From Crotophaga sulcirostris (lineage: Eukaryota; Chordata; Aves; Cuculiformes; Crotophagidae), in contig VYZB01000375.1 of the NCBI GenBank assembly GCA_013397455.1, positions 253,458 through 317,457 on the forward strand: DNA of 64,000 nucleotides. Direction: 5' to 3'. This document shows, in pieces, positions 48,780 through 60,423 of the stretch. The notes beneath the pieces were generated by a model, which saw only the letters and a program-made list of their open reading frames with translations, searched no databases and was not told the origin of the DNA. Each line of letters begins with the position of its first letter. Positions within the stretch are counted from its first letter, which is position 1. Made by a program: the position numbers and the translations under genes.

Positions 48780-49230
48780 TCCAGGTTTAACAGTTCAAAG
48801 AAAGCGACGGAGTCTAAAGCAGCATCAAACGACTCATTTTTAGCCGCAGAATCAAGCAAGCTTTGACATAGTTATTAACACAGTGATCCACAGCCAGAGG
48901 TGAAAGGATTGCTTGACAGAGCCCTGCCAGCACAGCAGAGTGTTCCCAGGCATCATCCTACACATGTTTGATTGCACAATACAAATATTGCCTTTTCCAG
49001 CCTTTGGGCCTCACTGCAATTTGTACTAATAATAATCATTGTATCTTTCTGGTGCTTTATACACCTCATTTTAAACAACTTAGTCACTCCACTTGTGTGC
49101 CTGCTGTATGGTGTAATTACTGAAGGTCACAGTAAAAGCCTGAAGCACAAGAAGCCGCTAACTCAACTGGTGGGGCCCCCAATTGACATCAGTTGCCCTA
49201 CTTTTCTTGAAGTCAATGAAGCCAGCAACA
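48780..49230. promoter_or_regulatory. Candidate conserved non-coding element
   Basis: The complex sequence includes AAAGAAAGCGACGGAGTC, CAAACGACTCATTTTTAGCC, TTTGATTGCACAATACAAAT (CEBP-like and SOX-like), GGTGTAATTACTGAAGGTCA (homeodomain and nuclear-receptor half-site) and GCCCCCAATTGACATCAG. It keeps several CpGs. Overlapping frames (48972-49440) do not look coding. The judgement rests on texture. Confidence 0.28.
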
Positions 49231-49641
49231 GTTGAAGGTTTATCTCATTTTCCTAATTATTTCTGCTTTAATCACAACTCTTTCCTTCTTCAAGGACCGC
49301 CACAGCTGGAAGCTGCACAAGAAATAACAATAACCTCTCCAAACAATGACTGTAATAAAATAGTTGGTACCTGCTCTGCTGACTTTATACTGACAATGCA
49401 TTGTCTCGATCTGACACGACTGGGTAGTAGGCAGGCATGAAATGCTACATTCTGTCCTGAATTTAGCCAGCATAGCAGGAGGTTTGGCTTTCTCCAGATC
49501 ATTCAGCCCATCAACCTTGATAGCATGAAACACTTTCAAAGAGCAGCTAGAAAAACTGATGAAAGAAAAGTTAATTCAGACTTATGAAAAATAAAGACAC
49601 AGGTTGGACTTCCGGCTTCTGAAACAGACTTACATTCCTGG

Positions 49642-49677
49642 AATTCTATTCTTAAATAGAATTCTATTCTTAAATAC
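49642..49677. repeat. 18-bp tandem duplication
   Basis: AATTCTATTCTTAAATAG is followed at once by AATTCTATTCTTAAATAC. Confidence 0.93.
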
Positions 49678-50012
49678 AATTTAAGTTTTTCCTGTTTTGT
49701 AATCCTCACCTGAGCATCCTTTGCAGATCACTCCCCAAATGAATGTGCTTTCAATGGGCATCTAGCTCTAACTCAGCTATGAGTCAGTAAAACTGAGTTA
49801 TCATTCTCAGTAAAGCACTCTTTACCCTTAAAAGCCCTGACGCTACTTTCTGGCTGGCTTCCATATCTTTAGTTGAACAAGCTCCATATGGTTTTGGGGC
49901 TTTTTTGGTTTTCTTTATTTCTTTTTATTTTTCCTCCAGAAATACCCATATTCCCCTCTCTTTCACTTTTCTTTGATCCTGTTTTCTAGTAAGAATATAG
50001 CTATGGAATACC

Positions 50013-50050
50013 ATGTATACATATGTGTGTGTATGCATACATACATACAC
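50013..50050. repeat. Alternating purine-pyrimidine tract (TG/CA/TA)
   Basis: GTATACATATGTGTGTGTAT then GCATACATACATACAC, a short mixed microsatellite able to adopt Z-DNA. Confidence 0.75.
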
Positions 50051-50453
50051 TGTGCTTAATTATTTGCAATGAAGCTTGGTGTTAATTGTTTTTGTGCATT
50101 AGTCATAACCACTCTTTAAGCAGCAAAGCCTATTATTGCTGTAGTGTGCATTTCAGATGCCCTGCAGATTTGAGTAATTTTGGGTAATGCAGCTGTGTGT
50201 GGTAAAAAGATTTTACAATGCCTATAAAATTTTGCCTCATGACATGTTCAGCAAGTGAATCTATGACACTGTGTAGCAGTTTCAGTACTTTTATTAAATA
50301 CTGGATATCATCACATTATGCAGTTTTTAAACAAGACCCATCCTTAGAGACAGAGGTTAGAAGGTCTGCAGTCTGGGGGTTTTGCCTGGCACTCTATTTG
50401 CTTTACCTTTTCCCTAGGTTTTGGATGTGTGAAATTGGCTCATCTTCCCTCAA

Positions 50454-50567
50454 ATCATGGAATCATAGAATGGTTTGTGTTGGAGGGCATCTTAAAGATT
50501 ATCTAGTTCCAACCCCCCTGCCATGGGCTGGGACACCTTCCACTGGAGCAGGTTGCTCAAATGCTTT
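50454..50567 (-). mobile_element. CR1 LINE 3' UTR fragment, ATTCTATG type
   Basis: TCATGGAATCATAGAATGGT, GGGCATCTTAAAGATTATCT, CTGCCATGGGCTGGGACACC and GAGCAGGTTGCTCAAA are the classical avian CR1 3' end in reverse. It is truncated just inside ORF2. It gives the false tail of the 124-codon plus frame at 50218-50592. Confidence 0.93.
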
Positions 50568-51440
50568 GATGCTGCTGAAAAAAAAATGTTAATATTGTGC
50601 AAATACCATGGTGCTGCACAATGGAAACACTAGAAATTATATTTGCCGAAATGGTTCAATTGTAATACAAATATGTGTCACTGCAAAATTAGAGGAGAGA
50701 GACCTGTTACACTGGAGTCTTTCTGTCACGAAAGGGTTAAAGCATTCAACTATCTTTCTTCTCATCCCATTTAAGTGTCTAAAGGTTATTTGCCTGGGAC
50801 TTAGCTAGGCACTCAAAGGTGTTTTTACTGTCAATAAAAAGAGATCCTTTGAGATAGTGAATTGTCTCTTCCTAACACAGGTCTCTACAATGAGACAGAT
50901 AAAGAGATCTCAGGAGGTACTAATTCCTATCTACTTATACAAACAAAAAAGTAAACTCCAAGTGCAATAGATCTAGGCATCCGATATGTAACTATCTAAC
51001 ATGAAAAGGACATGAATTTCCCCATTTTGATCTGAGTAAGATGGGCCAAGCAATAAAACCACTTATATCACAATTTTCTTATCTGTCACACTCTTATTTC
51101 CCCCCAGAAAGGTCTTTTAAGTAAGTCAGAAAACTGGCCAAAATGCAGTTTCTTCACAAGCTATTCCTGAAGAAGCCCAGGGGCTGAAGGGCACCAGCAG
51201 CTGGTTTGGATCTAGGACGACTCTCTGTGCCCAGCTTTCTGCGGGACACGTCTACGCAGTTGACTCTCCACGGGGACTCTGGGCAGTGGTCATAGAGACT
51301 GCTGGTTCCCCATGTTCCCAGTTGCTTGGAACTGAGGAGGATGCTGGGGTGGTGGGATGCTCTGCCCGTAAGTCCCTCAATTGAGAAAACAACAGCACGC
51401 CTCAAAAAAAAGAGAACAACAAACCAACCCAGTGCTCAAG
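50568..51440. other. Unannotated sequence with a GC-rich patch
   Basis: From about 51165 to 51375 the DNA is GC-richer, with CpGs and CACGGGGACTCTGGGCAGTG-like sequence. The minus frame here (51154-51405, 83 codons) has no domain. The patch could be part of an old LTR or other element cut by the CR1 that follows, but I cannot identify it. Confidence 0.4.
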
Positions 51441-51535
51441 CTTAGATGATGAGTTGCTGTTAGTGTTGGGTTATAGGTTGGACTCGATGATCTCAGAGAT
51501 CCTTTCCAACCTTGTGATACTCTGATACTGTGATC
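51441..51535 (+). mobile_element. CR1 LINE 3' UTR fragment, ACTGTGAT-tailed subfamily
   Basis: GTTGGGTTATAGGTTGGACT, CGATGATCTCAGAGATCC and CCAACCTTGTGATACTCTGA, ending in TACTGTGATC. It is truncated just downstream of the ORF2 stop, so it holds only 3' UTR. The tail has one mutated octamer. Confidence 0.93.
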
Positions 51536-51608
51536 TAGAGTTGTCCCTGTAGAGTCAACCATGTAGAGGTGTCCCACAGAGAGCTGCCCTGCCTAGAGCT
51601 GTCTTGCA
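51536..51608. repeat. Five imperfect 14-15-bp tandem units
   Basis: TAGAGTTGTCCCTG, TAGAGTCAACCATG, TAGAGGTGTCCCACA, GAGAGCTGCCCTGCC and TAGAGCTGTCTTGCA follow one another without gaps, starting at the exact end of the CR1 tail. This is a diverged minisatellite. Confidence 0.65.
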
Positions 51609-52615
51609 AAGACTTGACTGCAGTGGGTTGTCCCTTTCCCACTGCTTTTGTAGCAGTATTTGGAGCCACTGTTTAATTCACTTTCAGTGTGTGAGGGTTT
51701 TTTGGTCAGTTTTCATCCTGGGTTTCAGTAACAGTGTTATACAGCTCCTATATCTATGCTAAGTAGCATCATATCGACTCAAGGACTGAACTAAGAGATT
51801 TTGCTTTTTTTTCCTAAAAAAAGGCAATATAAGTCTGTTCTTATTCAGCTAATCACAAGAAAAACACTATTCGTATCCTGACTTTTTGTGCAAAAACCCT
51901 AGAGGCAAATGCTGTTTTTTCTGTTGCTAAAATACCTGTTGGCTAAAACAACAAATGAAAATCACGATCTACCCACACAATGTCTCTAAGGAAAAGGAGA
52001 AACTAATTACCTGGGTGCATTGCTTGGTGTGACTTTTCTCCATCACTTTGAATTGCCATGATGCAAAACACCACATTGTAGTGGAGAGCATGCATGACTT
52101 TTATACAATCAAAGTAACTTTCCTTCTGTTCTCTCCCTGTTTGCAACTCATAGCCAAGAAAAGTGCATGGTATAAAGGCAGGATTTTCAGTAGCGAGAGT
52201 TTGAAGTGATTTAGAAGTGGTTAAGATGGGATGAGCACGTTTCTTACTAAATCTCTCATCCTTTGGGGAAGACAAGGGATGGCTAACATGAGTATACTGT
52301 GATTGTACCAGAGGTTATAAGGACCATGGCTTTAAAAATCATTCAATATTATGTCCTAAACAAACCTAGAGGCACAATTACAGAAAAGAAATATGTTGCA
52401 ATCACACTTAATCCATTCTTTAAGCTGGGTTAGAAACATCTTCTGCAACAAACTTTAACCTCACAAGCCACTTCTGCTTTCTTCTTCAGATCCCATTCCC
52501 TTTGAATACCCTTCTTCCCTTTTGGATACCCCTCTCCAATCTTCACCCTCAATCAGAAGGTGACTTTTCTGAAAAGTTACTCTTCCATTGTATCACTGCA
52601 AGCACTTAGGAAATG
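51609..52615. other. Unannotated sequence
   Basis: No gene or transposon is recognised; the 90-codon minus frame 52003-52275 has no domain. Confidence 0.5.
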
Positions 52616-52852
52616 GCTGCAAGTTACACCAGGGGGGGTTCAGACAAGACATTAGGAAAAATTTCTTTACTGAAAGGGTGGTCAGGCACTGGCAGAGGCT
52701 GCCCAGGGAGGTGGTTAAGTCACCATCCCTGGAGGTGTTTAAAAGATGGGTAGATGAGTTTCTCAGGGATCTGGTTTAGTAAGTGGACAGGTATGGTTGG
52801 ACTCGATGATCTCAAAAGTGTTTTCCAACCAGACAATTCTATGATTCTACGA
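52616..52852 (+). mobile_element. CR1 LINE 3' copy, third subfamily
   Basis: The plus frame 52588-52779 carries CKLHQGGFRQDIRKNFFTER, VVRHWQRLPREVVKSP and EVFKRWVDEFLRDLV, then the stop, so the ORF2 C-terminus is intact after 5' truncation. The 3' UTR is short and ends in CAATTCTATGATTCTACGAT. The FLRDLV end and the 'tggacaggtatggttggactcgatgatctc' UTR set it apart from both other groups. Confidence 0.94.
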
Positions 52853-52870
52853 TTTCAGAATTGGATGGAT

Positions 52871-52915
52871 GAAAAGAAAGGAAGAAAGGAAGAAAGGAAG
52901 GAAGAAAGGAAGAAA

Positions 52916-52981
<66 letters not shown>

Positions 52982-53000
52982 AAAAGAAAGAAAAAGAAAG
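52871..53000. repeat. Polypurine tract (GAAAGGAAG)n to (GAAA)n, 130 bp
   Basis: Every base is A or G. It begins with mixed GAAAGGAAGAAAGGAAG units and ends in more than 15 GAAA units with two 1-bp insertions. It lies 18 bp past a CR1 tail. The Lys/Glu-rich frame through it (52754-53104) is an artefact of the repeat. Confidence 0.97.
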
Positions 53001-54681
53001 CATGCACTGTGGGTTTAGTAAGGCTAATTTTCATCTATGTCTCATGGGCTCATCCTCTCTTCAGCCCATTGGATGACCCCACAGCTCCTTCCTGTTACCC
53101 TTGAAAGCTGGTGACATAAAATGAGGAAAATTCTCATTCCTGACTTCAGTGCTAGGACACAGAGGTGTGTTTTTAAGGTTCCACCAGTACGCAGCCAGCA
53201 GTGCTGTTCAGCAAACTTTGCAGACCACTGCTTTGCTGGCGAATTAAAAGAAACAACACCATGTGCAGTGCTGTCAACACCTTGGCAATATCAGCCTTTC
53301 CTCAATTACTTTTGCTTACAAATTACTCCTAATTTTGTTCTTTAAAGCTAGTTAAGAACAAGTGCTGGTAGGATTGATGGGGAACTAACTGCATGATTAA
53401 GTAATTACATTTTTAAAGCTTGCCTTACACTACGACTAATGATTTGTCACACAGTAGAAGAAATCCAAGATAATGAATAAGAAATGTTTACATGTAGTTA
53501 GTTTCTTCCCAGTCTTTTATCATACTATCATGCTGTGGCTCGTGCCATATACACATGTGAATCTCAAATAGAGAAAATCTATCATATAATCTTAACATTT
53601 CTGAGTAATTTGCTAGACCTTTGATCACATGTACCATTTATTATGTGATTTGTCCTATGATGAAAATTCATTTGTGTTAGAAAAGACTGAATTGATTTTG
53701 GATAAAATAGCTTTCTATCAGAAAATGGTGGTTTCACTAAATTCTAACATGTTGTTCAGACACAATGACTCAACAAAATTCAGTATACCACGAATAATTT
53801 GAAACATTCTGTTTCAATAGTATTAAGGTTCATAATTTTGATTTTATTACTTCAAAATGTTATTCACCTGAAAGAAGTTTTTTTCAGATTGTGTATATCT
53901 GAAGTTTTAACAAGCTTGTTTTAATTTTCCTGAAAGGAAATGCTTTGGTAATTCTACCTCCTAAGACACTTCTGAAATTTTAGGTGATTTTTTTTCCTCA
54001 ATTGGAACAACAGTGTTAAGAAATAAATAATCCAGATTTTTAATAGCTCTAATCATGATCTGATTTGATAGCCAGCAGAATTCATTTGATATTTTCTGTT
54101 ATTTAGAATGTGGGAACATTTAGAGACTTAAAATGTATTTTTGCCAAAGCTGAATGAGGCTCAGCACAGTTGATGATAGACTGATCCAGAACCCTGGTTG
54201 GGAATCCAGAGCCCAAGAAATAGAAATATTCCTACAGGTTCTTGTAGACTTTGAGTCTGACTCACAAGGAGAGTGAATCTCTGCCTCAAGCAGCTGATAT
54301 ACAGAGCGCAGGCAGATGGTGGAGGAAGAAAAAGGGACTTCCCCAAGGTAAAGAGAAAACAACTTCTGATTACTATTCCAATACTGTCCTTATTAGAAAA
54401 TATTAATTATAATAGTCTCCACTCTATTAGTCTATGAACTGGACCTCGTGCAAGTTGTTTGGGTTGTCTGGGCTTTTTGTTAGTTTGTTTTGTTTTGTTT
54501 TGTTTTAAATCACACAAAATAAGATACTGTAATTAAACCAAGAGAATAAGCAGCTTACCGTTTAGGGTTCTCTCCAGACTATACTTTCATTCATCAACTT
54601 CAATTTCTCCTAGAGGTTGCCTGCTTGCTCAGAAAAGCAACAATTAATAGCCATTCTTTAACTGAAGGAAAAATAGAAGCA
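53001..54681. other. Unannotated sequence
   Basis: No gene is recognised. A (TTTTG)n run lies at 54484-54506. The 80-codon minus frame 54120-54362 has no domain. Confidence 0.5.
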
Positions 54682-54756
54682 GAATCATTGAATCATAGAA
54701 CCGTAGAATGCTTTGAGTTGAAAGGGACATTTACAGGTCATCGAGTCCAACCCCCA
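54682..54756 (-). mobile_element. CR1 LINE terminal 3' fragment
   Basis: GAATCATTGAATCATAGAAC, then TTTGAGTTGAAAGGGACATT and CATCGAGTCCAACCCCC, are a reverse ATTCTATG-type 3' end. Only the last 75 bp are left. Confidence 0.88.
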
Positions 54757-55739
54757 TGTGAATCTGGGATTGGATCTACTTCATGGCACTCCTGTCACAG
54801 TGAAAGCAAAGATTTTAGAAACCACTTTGCTTTGGAGCTTAAAGGAATGTATTTGGTGCTCCAGTTCAAGCCAGAAGTGTGGGAGAAGTGGGAGCCCTGT
54901 TTCCTGCCTCAAGGACTGCCCATCGTACCTCCCACGTCTTGCTGCCTTCATGTCAGTCATGTTATGCAACCTGCCATGGGCAGATCATGATTAGCCTACT
55001 CTTTCTTAAACTATGAAGTCTCCAGCATCCGCCCAACACCACCAGTCCTGGTGGTGCTCACTGCTGAATAATTCATGACAAAGTAGAGTTTTATATCTTT
55101 ATTGTAATCTCAACATGGCAAACCCATGTCTACTCTATGCTTAAGCTATAAAGCGTAGACTGGAGGTGCCCGTTTTAGATGAGATTTGATGGCACTTAGA
55201 GAAGTGTAAAGAAGAGATTGCCACTGACCCAGAGAGTTGGTAACCTACATAGAAGCACATCAGGACTAACATATATGAAGTGACTGTCCAGCACAGAAAG
55301 TCTGTAACACGATGCGATACAAATCACAATTGTCTTAATAGACAATTAGGCCTTGAAATTACTCTTTTCTGTGAAAACTATTCATCCTTGTAAAGGTAAG
55401 ACTAATTAGCTGATAGCAGCAGTCTTAGGAGGTCTTCTTTGGTGTTGTCAGTAGAGTAAATAAAATCTGTTTTAAAATAACTTATGCAAAACTATCATTC
55501 TAGGCAAAGAAAGCGTGCCAAAAATCCCCAGCAAATAGAATTGCCTACACTGTTAATGTTGTAAGATGATACAAAAACTGCTTTCAATGTCAAACTGAAA
55601 TGGATGTGCATGTGGGTTTTTTGCTGTTTTTTTTTTTCTTGTGTGCTTTTAGAATTTTCCCCTTCCTAGCAGTTACTCTTCCAAACACAAAGGACAACTA
55701 AACTGACATCAAGTAAAGTTAGTAGACTCCTGTCATTTC
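54757..55739. other. Unannotated sequence
   Basis: The 121-codon plus frame at 54625-54990 runs through the CR1 fragment and is not a gene. Nothing else is recognised. Confidence 0.5.
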
Positions 55740-56290
55740 TCTGGACATCATCCGTGACAGTTGCGCTCGCGGTGATTCGGTCCCTCACACGTCACTGTTT
55801 TTATGTCAGCTCTCCATTTCACGTTGCAGAAATCCCTTCTGTCAGCTCCCATTCAGATTGATAGGTCATGCTTACACCTGCAAGCTGGGGCAGTGCCTCT
55901 ATGACAAGATCTGTCACAGCATAGTAGTCACCACGCTCAGCCAAACAGCAACTTCACTCAGCAGCAAGTTTGTTATGATGACTTTTAGGATTTGTGGTTT
56001 CCTTTTTTTTTTAAAAAAAAAAAAAATTCCTCCCCCCACCTTTCCTTCTGCCTTGTCTCTGTCAGCGCCACACACTGGGAACTACAAGAAAAATGACAAT
56101 TTTTATCAGTGGGGAGAAACCAGAGACTTTTCTGGCACAGTCAGGCCAAGATGATGGCTTGCTTTTCCTGTTGCGGTCTACACCAAGCCTGTTACAGGAT
56201 GTCAAGACAGCTAAAGCATCCCTTGGGTGTGCAAAGCTCTTGAATCATTTAAATACACGTCTCTCTATTTCTAAGCCATGCAGCTCAAGA
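55740..56290. promoter_or_regulatory. Candidate conserved non-coding element, CpG-retaining
   Basis: The block keeps CpGs in AT-rich surroundings (GTTGCGCTCGCGGTGATTCG, then CACACGTCACTG). It repeats TGTCAG/CTGTCA cores typical of TALE homeodomain sites (TATGTCAGCTCT, TTCTGTCAGCTCC, ATCTGTCACAGC) and has AGGTCATGCTTACACCTGCA (nuclear-receptor half-site and E-box). A T10A14 junction splits it near 56003-56026. The frames across it (55858-56299) have no domain. Regulatory function is an inference. Confidence 0.32.
56003..56026. repeat. T10-A14 homopolymer junction
   Basis: A run of ten T followed directly by fourteen A, self-complementary over 20 bp. Confidence 0.9.
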
Positions 56291-59200
56291 AATCATTAAA
56301 ATTAAATTTGGCAAAAGCCTCTGAGGTCATCTGCTCTGTCCAGTCCTGACAACTCAAGCTTGTTCTCTCTAGGCACGGAATGGGAATGTCCCCCAGTCCT
56401 CTGCCCACTCACATTTAATTGCATGTAGGATGCCACTGGGCTTTCAATTACCCTCACAAATCTCACCCTTGGAAAGCCTCTGTCACTATTCAACCTCCAT
56501 TTTTTTTTAATTTTACCCTGCAACAGGTCTTGGTAAGTTCTTGGATCAGCGAAAGCTGCAAAAATCAGAGGAGATGAAAGACACCTGAAAACCAGGACTT
56601 GTGGGGTCTTATGTTTTCCTCTATGACCTTCCATAATCCTCTTTTAGATTTTTGGCCTTTTCACCTTTGTCTGTGTAGAGACATTTTATTAAAGCAAACA
56701 ATTTTATCCCTTGGTATGTAATGCAACGACCAGTACACTAGTATTAATTGCTGTCCTTTTATGGAGTTATATCTTGCTTCTTTTTTCCACAAATAAATAC
56801 ACATTTCAGCTTTTCACTGTCAAATAGCTGATTTCGGCGTGATCATAGAGGACCTAACAAACCTTGGTTTGGGTATTGTTTGTGCAGTTTATAGTCTTAA
56901 TTTCTGGGGTGGGGAGAGTCTCTGCTCTTTGTGCTCAATTTACTGGCAGCCTTCTTCAGAAAACTGAATCCTTAGAAATGAAGGTGGAATGTCTATAGCT
57001 TTACTCCCATCACACTAGAAGAAGCGGCTCAGTATAAAGGAATCACATGATATCATGAGGACAATATGACTGTGGTATCACAATTTCATATGTAGTGTGA
57101 AAGCAATGAGGGAATATGTGGGTATGCAAGATTTCAGGAGAATTCCACCTGATTCTACCCCACTGTCTTCAGAATCTTACAGGTACTTGGACTGCATCTG
57201 CAAAGTACATCATTAAAATCGACAGGGCATGTCACTCCTTCTGTACCACAGATATGCAAGGTGAACACATAGTACAAAAACCACACACACCACAAACTTT
57301 TACAAAATTACGGTATTTGATATCTGTGATCTCAGGTGAGATAAGGGACAAAACATCACATCCAGGACTGTTTTCTCTATGTGACTAACATTAATTTTTA
57401 ACATCTGCCTAGCTTAAATGAAAGAACAATATTTAAATTCCACAGAGGAATCTGAGGATTTGAGATGGGTTTTCCTGCAATAAAACAGAATTTCTTCTTT
57501 TTTTCTCTGGCTCAACAAATTTAGGTTATATAGGTGTTAAGACTAAAAAGGAGATGGAGACGTGGAAGATTTAGAGTTGCAGTTAATGAGTGAGAAAGAT
57601 ATAGGTTGTCTCTAGAAGAAGTTTAAAGACAGTAATGATTTTGTAGTAAAGGGTTGTGTTTTAAGGTCTACTAGAATTAAAAGTGGGAAATATTTGGTGG
57701 CCAGGTAAAAAAGACTATCAAGGCACAATAGGCTGTATGAAGCAGAGAAAACTAGTTTTGTGCCCAGGATTCTTTTCTAATAATTTGAGAACTTTCATGG
57801 CCAGTACTGTAATAAGCTCTTTCATTAAGGTCAAGCAAATCTCTAGAAATGTGGTCACACCACATATGGTAGAACATTCAGGTGAATATAAGAAGACACC
57901 AAAGCAGTTTGTTTCCAAAATCAGTAACAGTATGGTCTTAGTATCATACAGCTGCACCCGGAATAACTGGCTATGGGAGACACACACTGCTGAGTGGATG
58001 TAGTATTTCTAAAGTCAAGGTTAATAATTTTGCATGACCATCACTGTACTCTTATTCAAACCAACTCTGTGTCTGTCCTCATTCCATACATACTTGTATC
58101 ACAAGAAGACCTTGATCCAGTCAATTATATTTAAATATAAAAAGATTTAAATGTTTTATGCCTTGGAATTATTCTTTTTTAGTATCTGTCATGGGCAGAC
58201 CTCTTTTCTTGCTCTGGTGTTGGTCACCCATGGGCCACAGTCCCCTCAGAGCTGCACCTCCACAACTGTATGGAACATCTTCTTTTAAAAACACGTTTCC
58301 AGTTGTGTCCTCAGTAATGTCTTCTTTCATATCTCCTTCATTTTCCCCTACATTTCTCCAAACTCATTTACTCATCTATCTCCTCTGCAGCTCCTTTGCA
58401 TATTCATTTTGTTCTGTCTTCGAGTTCATTTCTGGATTGTGAATTACTTGAGTAGAAGATTTTCCTTATAACTTTACCGTAGAGATAACTGGGAGAGGTG
58501 GTCTGAAGTCTGAACACCCCCATACCCTGCCTGCCTATAAACAACCAAAGTTTGTCATTGCATGCTCCTACCCCAATTGCAAAGAATTCCAAATCAATCT
58601 CTGTTTTCTGTGTATGCATTTGCTTGTAATTCTGCAGCAAATATATCTTTTCCCGGTGGCTTCTGGGGAATTAGTCTCTTTTGTGAACACTCTTCAGTTT
58701 ACCACAGCATCCTCAACGCAAAAATTAGCAATACTAACATGAATGGAAGTATCTCTTAAATTTTCTTCTAGTGCTTTTGCTTAAAACAGGCAAAAAAAAG
58801 TCATGGAAAATCAATTACATATGGGAGATAAAGTAATTTTAAAGACCTGAGTTGAGTTTAACCTCTGTTAATTCCTCACAATGAAGACATCGCTATTCTG
58901 TACATCTTGACATAGCTTGGCAGACTGTGAAGCCACACTTCATAGGGGAATCCTAGCATTGAAATATTACAAAAATACAGACACACATACCAGCTAAACA
59001 CCTCAAGAAGCAATGCACAATGAGGGGAAAATAGCATTTGCCTTTCACTGGGAATGTTAGCTTCCAGAAAAGAAATAATTCTTTGGGCTCTTACCAAGTG
59101 ATTTTTCCATTTCAGTGTATAATTTCTTTATGTAGCATTACACCGATTATCCATACTTAGACTAATGATCAAATAGCTCTCAAGTCCAAGATATTTGGCT

Positions 59201-60423
59201 AAGGCAGCCTGCAGGATTTTTCTTTTCCTTTTTAGTCCTTTTTTTGCCTTTTATTCCAAATTTTTAGGGTGATTACAGGGTGTGTAAGATCGTTAAAGGA
59301 TTGGCAGCATGCACAAAACTCAAATCCTTTATCCAGAGGCTAGAGGAAATGTGAGTTGCCAACATGCAATTCCTTCATTGTCCCACCAGTGTCCTGAATT
59401 AATGGAGGAAGCATGCTCTTGCTCCACTAAGGGAAGAGAAATAAGCTTCTCTGCTTCCCAAAGACCCAGCTGAACAAAATGCTTAAGCAGATGTCTCCCA
59501 CTCTTGGGATGAGAATACTTAAGCATTACTGAACTCAAAATATTTGCTTAATATTTATCAACCTTAAGGTTAGAGAAGCAAAAGCTGCAGTAAGAAGAGG
59601 CTCTGTTGTTTGTTGTAATAGGTGTAGTTATTCCTTATGTACAGGCTAAACTGTAAGGGAGAGCTGCTACTTAACCATCTGAGAAGTTGCTTGGCTTCAA
59701 GTCAGAGAAGAAATCAGGATCTTGTTTTCTAGTAAGAGGTGATGTTGAGAAAGAGGAGAAGAATCACCTTGAAATTTAGGATTTCTTATTCTTTTCCCCT
59801 TAAGACTCTGTTCACATTCATGGTTCATGAGCAGGAGTCAGGATGACAGACATGAAATTCATTAATGAACCTTAAATAAACAGAACTTGAGCAGCTGAAA
59901 AACAAGCTGGGAGTGGATCCCACCATCCACTCTCTGGAGATCAGGGAGTGATTTAGTCTCCAGATCCACACAATCATTTGCTGACCAACAAGACAGTTGA
60001 TTGAAAATACATTTTATTTTTAAAATGGTCACCACCCCTACAAGGTTATGGATCATTTTCACGTTTTTACTTCAATATGAACTCTCCACTGAAATTTAAA
60101 AATAAGAAGCAAGTCTTAGATTAACTGAATAAAACCCACAGATATACCTCTGATATAACAGCAGAATTATTGCTCTGTGCTCATTACTTTTGGAGTTTGG
60201 TCTTCTCACACTAATACAGCCAGAAATGACTTTAAAACCTGAAAAAAAAAAGCCTCTTAAATTGGAGAACTCCTGGGTTTAGGTCTTTGCTTTTCTTTGG
60301 ATTTTCCCTGGCCCTTATGATCTCATTGCTGCTGCTCAGAAAATATTTGCAGCCAATTCAGCACTTCAGTCACTTATGCAGATCCTTAATTGCTCTCCTA
60401 AAAAGCTTTTGGTTTTGGTCACA
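56291..60423. other. Unannotated 4.1-kb stretch
   Basis: No gene is supported. The overlapping frames at 57683-58003 (plus, 106 codons) and 57718-57987 (minus, 89 codons) compete and neither shows a domain. The rest is ordinary AT-rich DNA without recognised repeats. Confidence 0.5.

Larger units (their letters stand above)
49231..50453. other. Unannotated sequence
   Basis: No gene is supported. It contains an 18-bp tandem duplication (49642-49677) and an alternating purine-pyrimidine tract (50013-50050). Confidence 0.5.

Noticed and set aside
52754..53104. 116-codon plus frame rich in Lys, Glu and Arg
   Set aside because: It is a CR1 3' UTR followed by the polypurine tract read as protein.
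54625..54990. 121-codon plus frame
   Set aside because: It runs through a CR1 3' fragment and otherwise lacks any protein signature.
57683..58003. 106-codon plus frame overlapping an 89-codon minus frame
   Set aside because: Both are open over the same bases and neither has a domain; best explained by chance.
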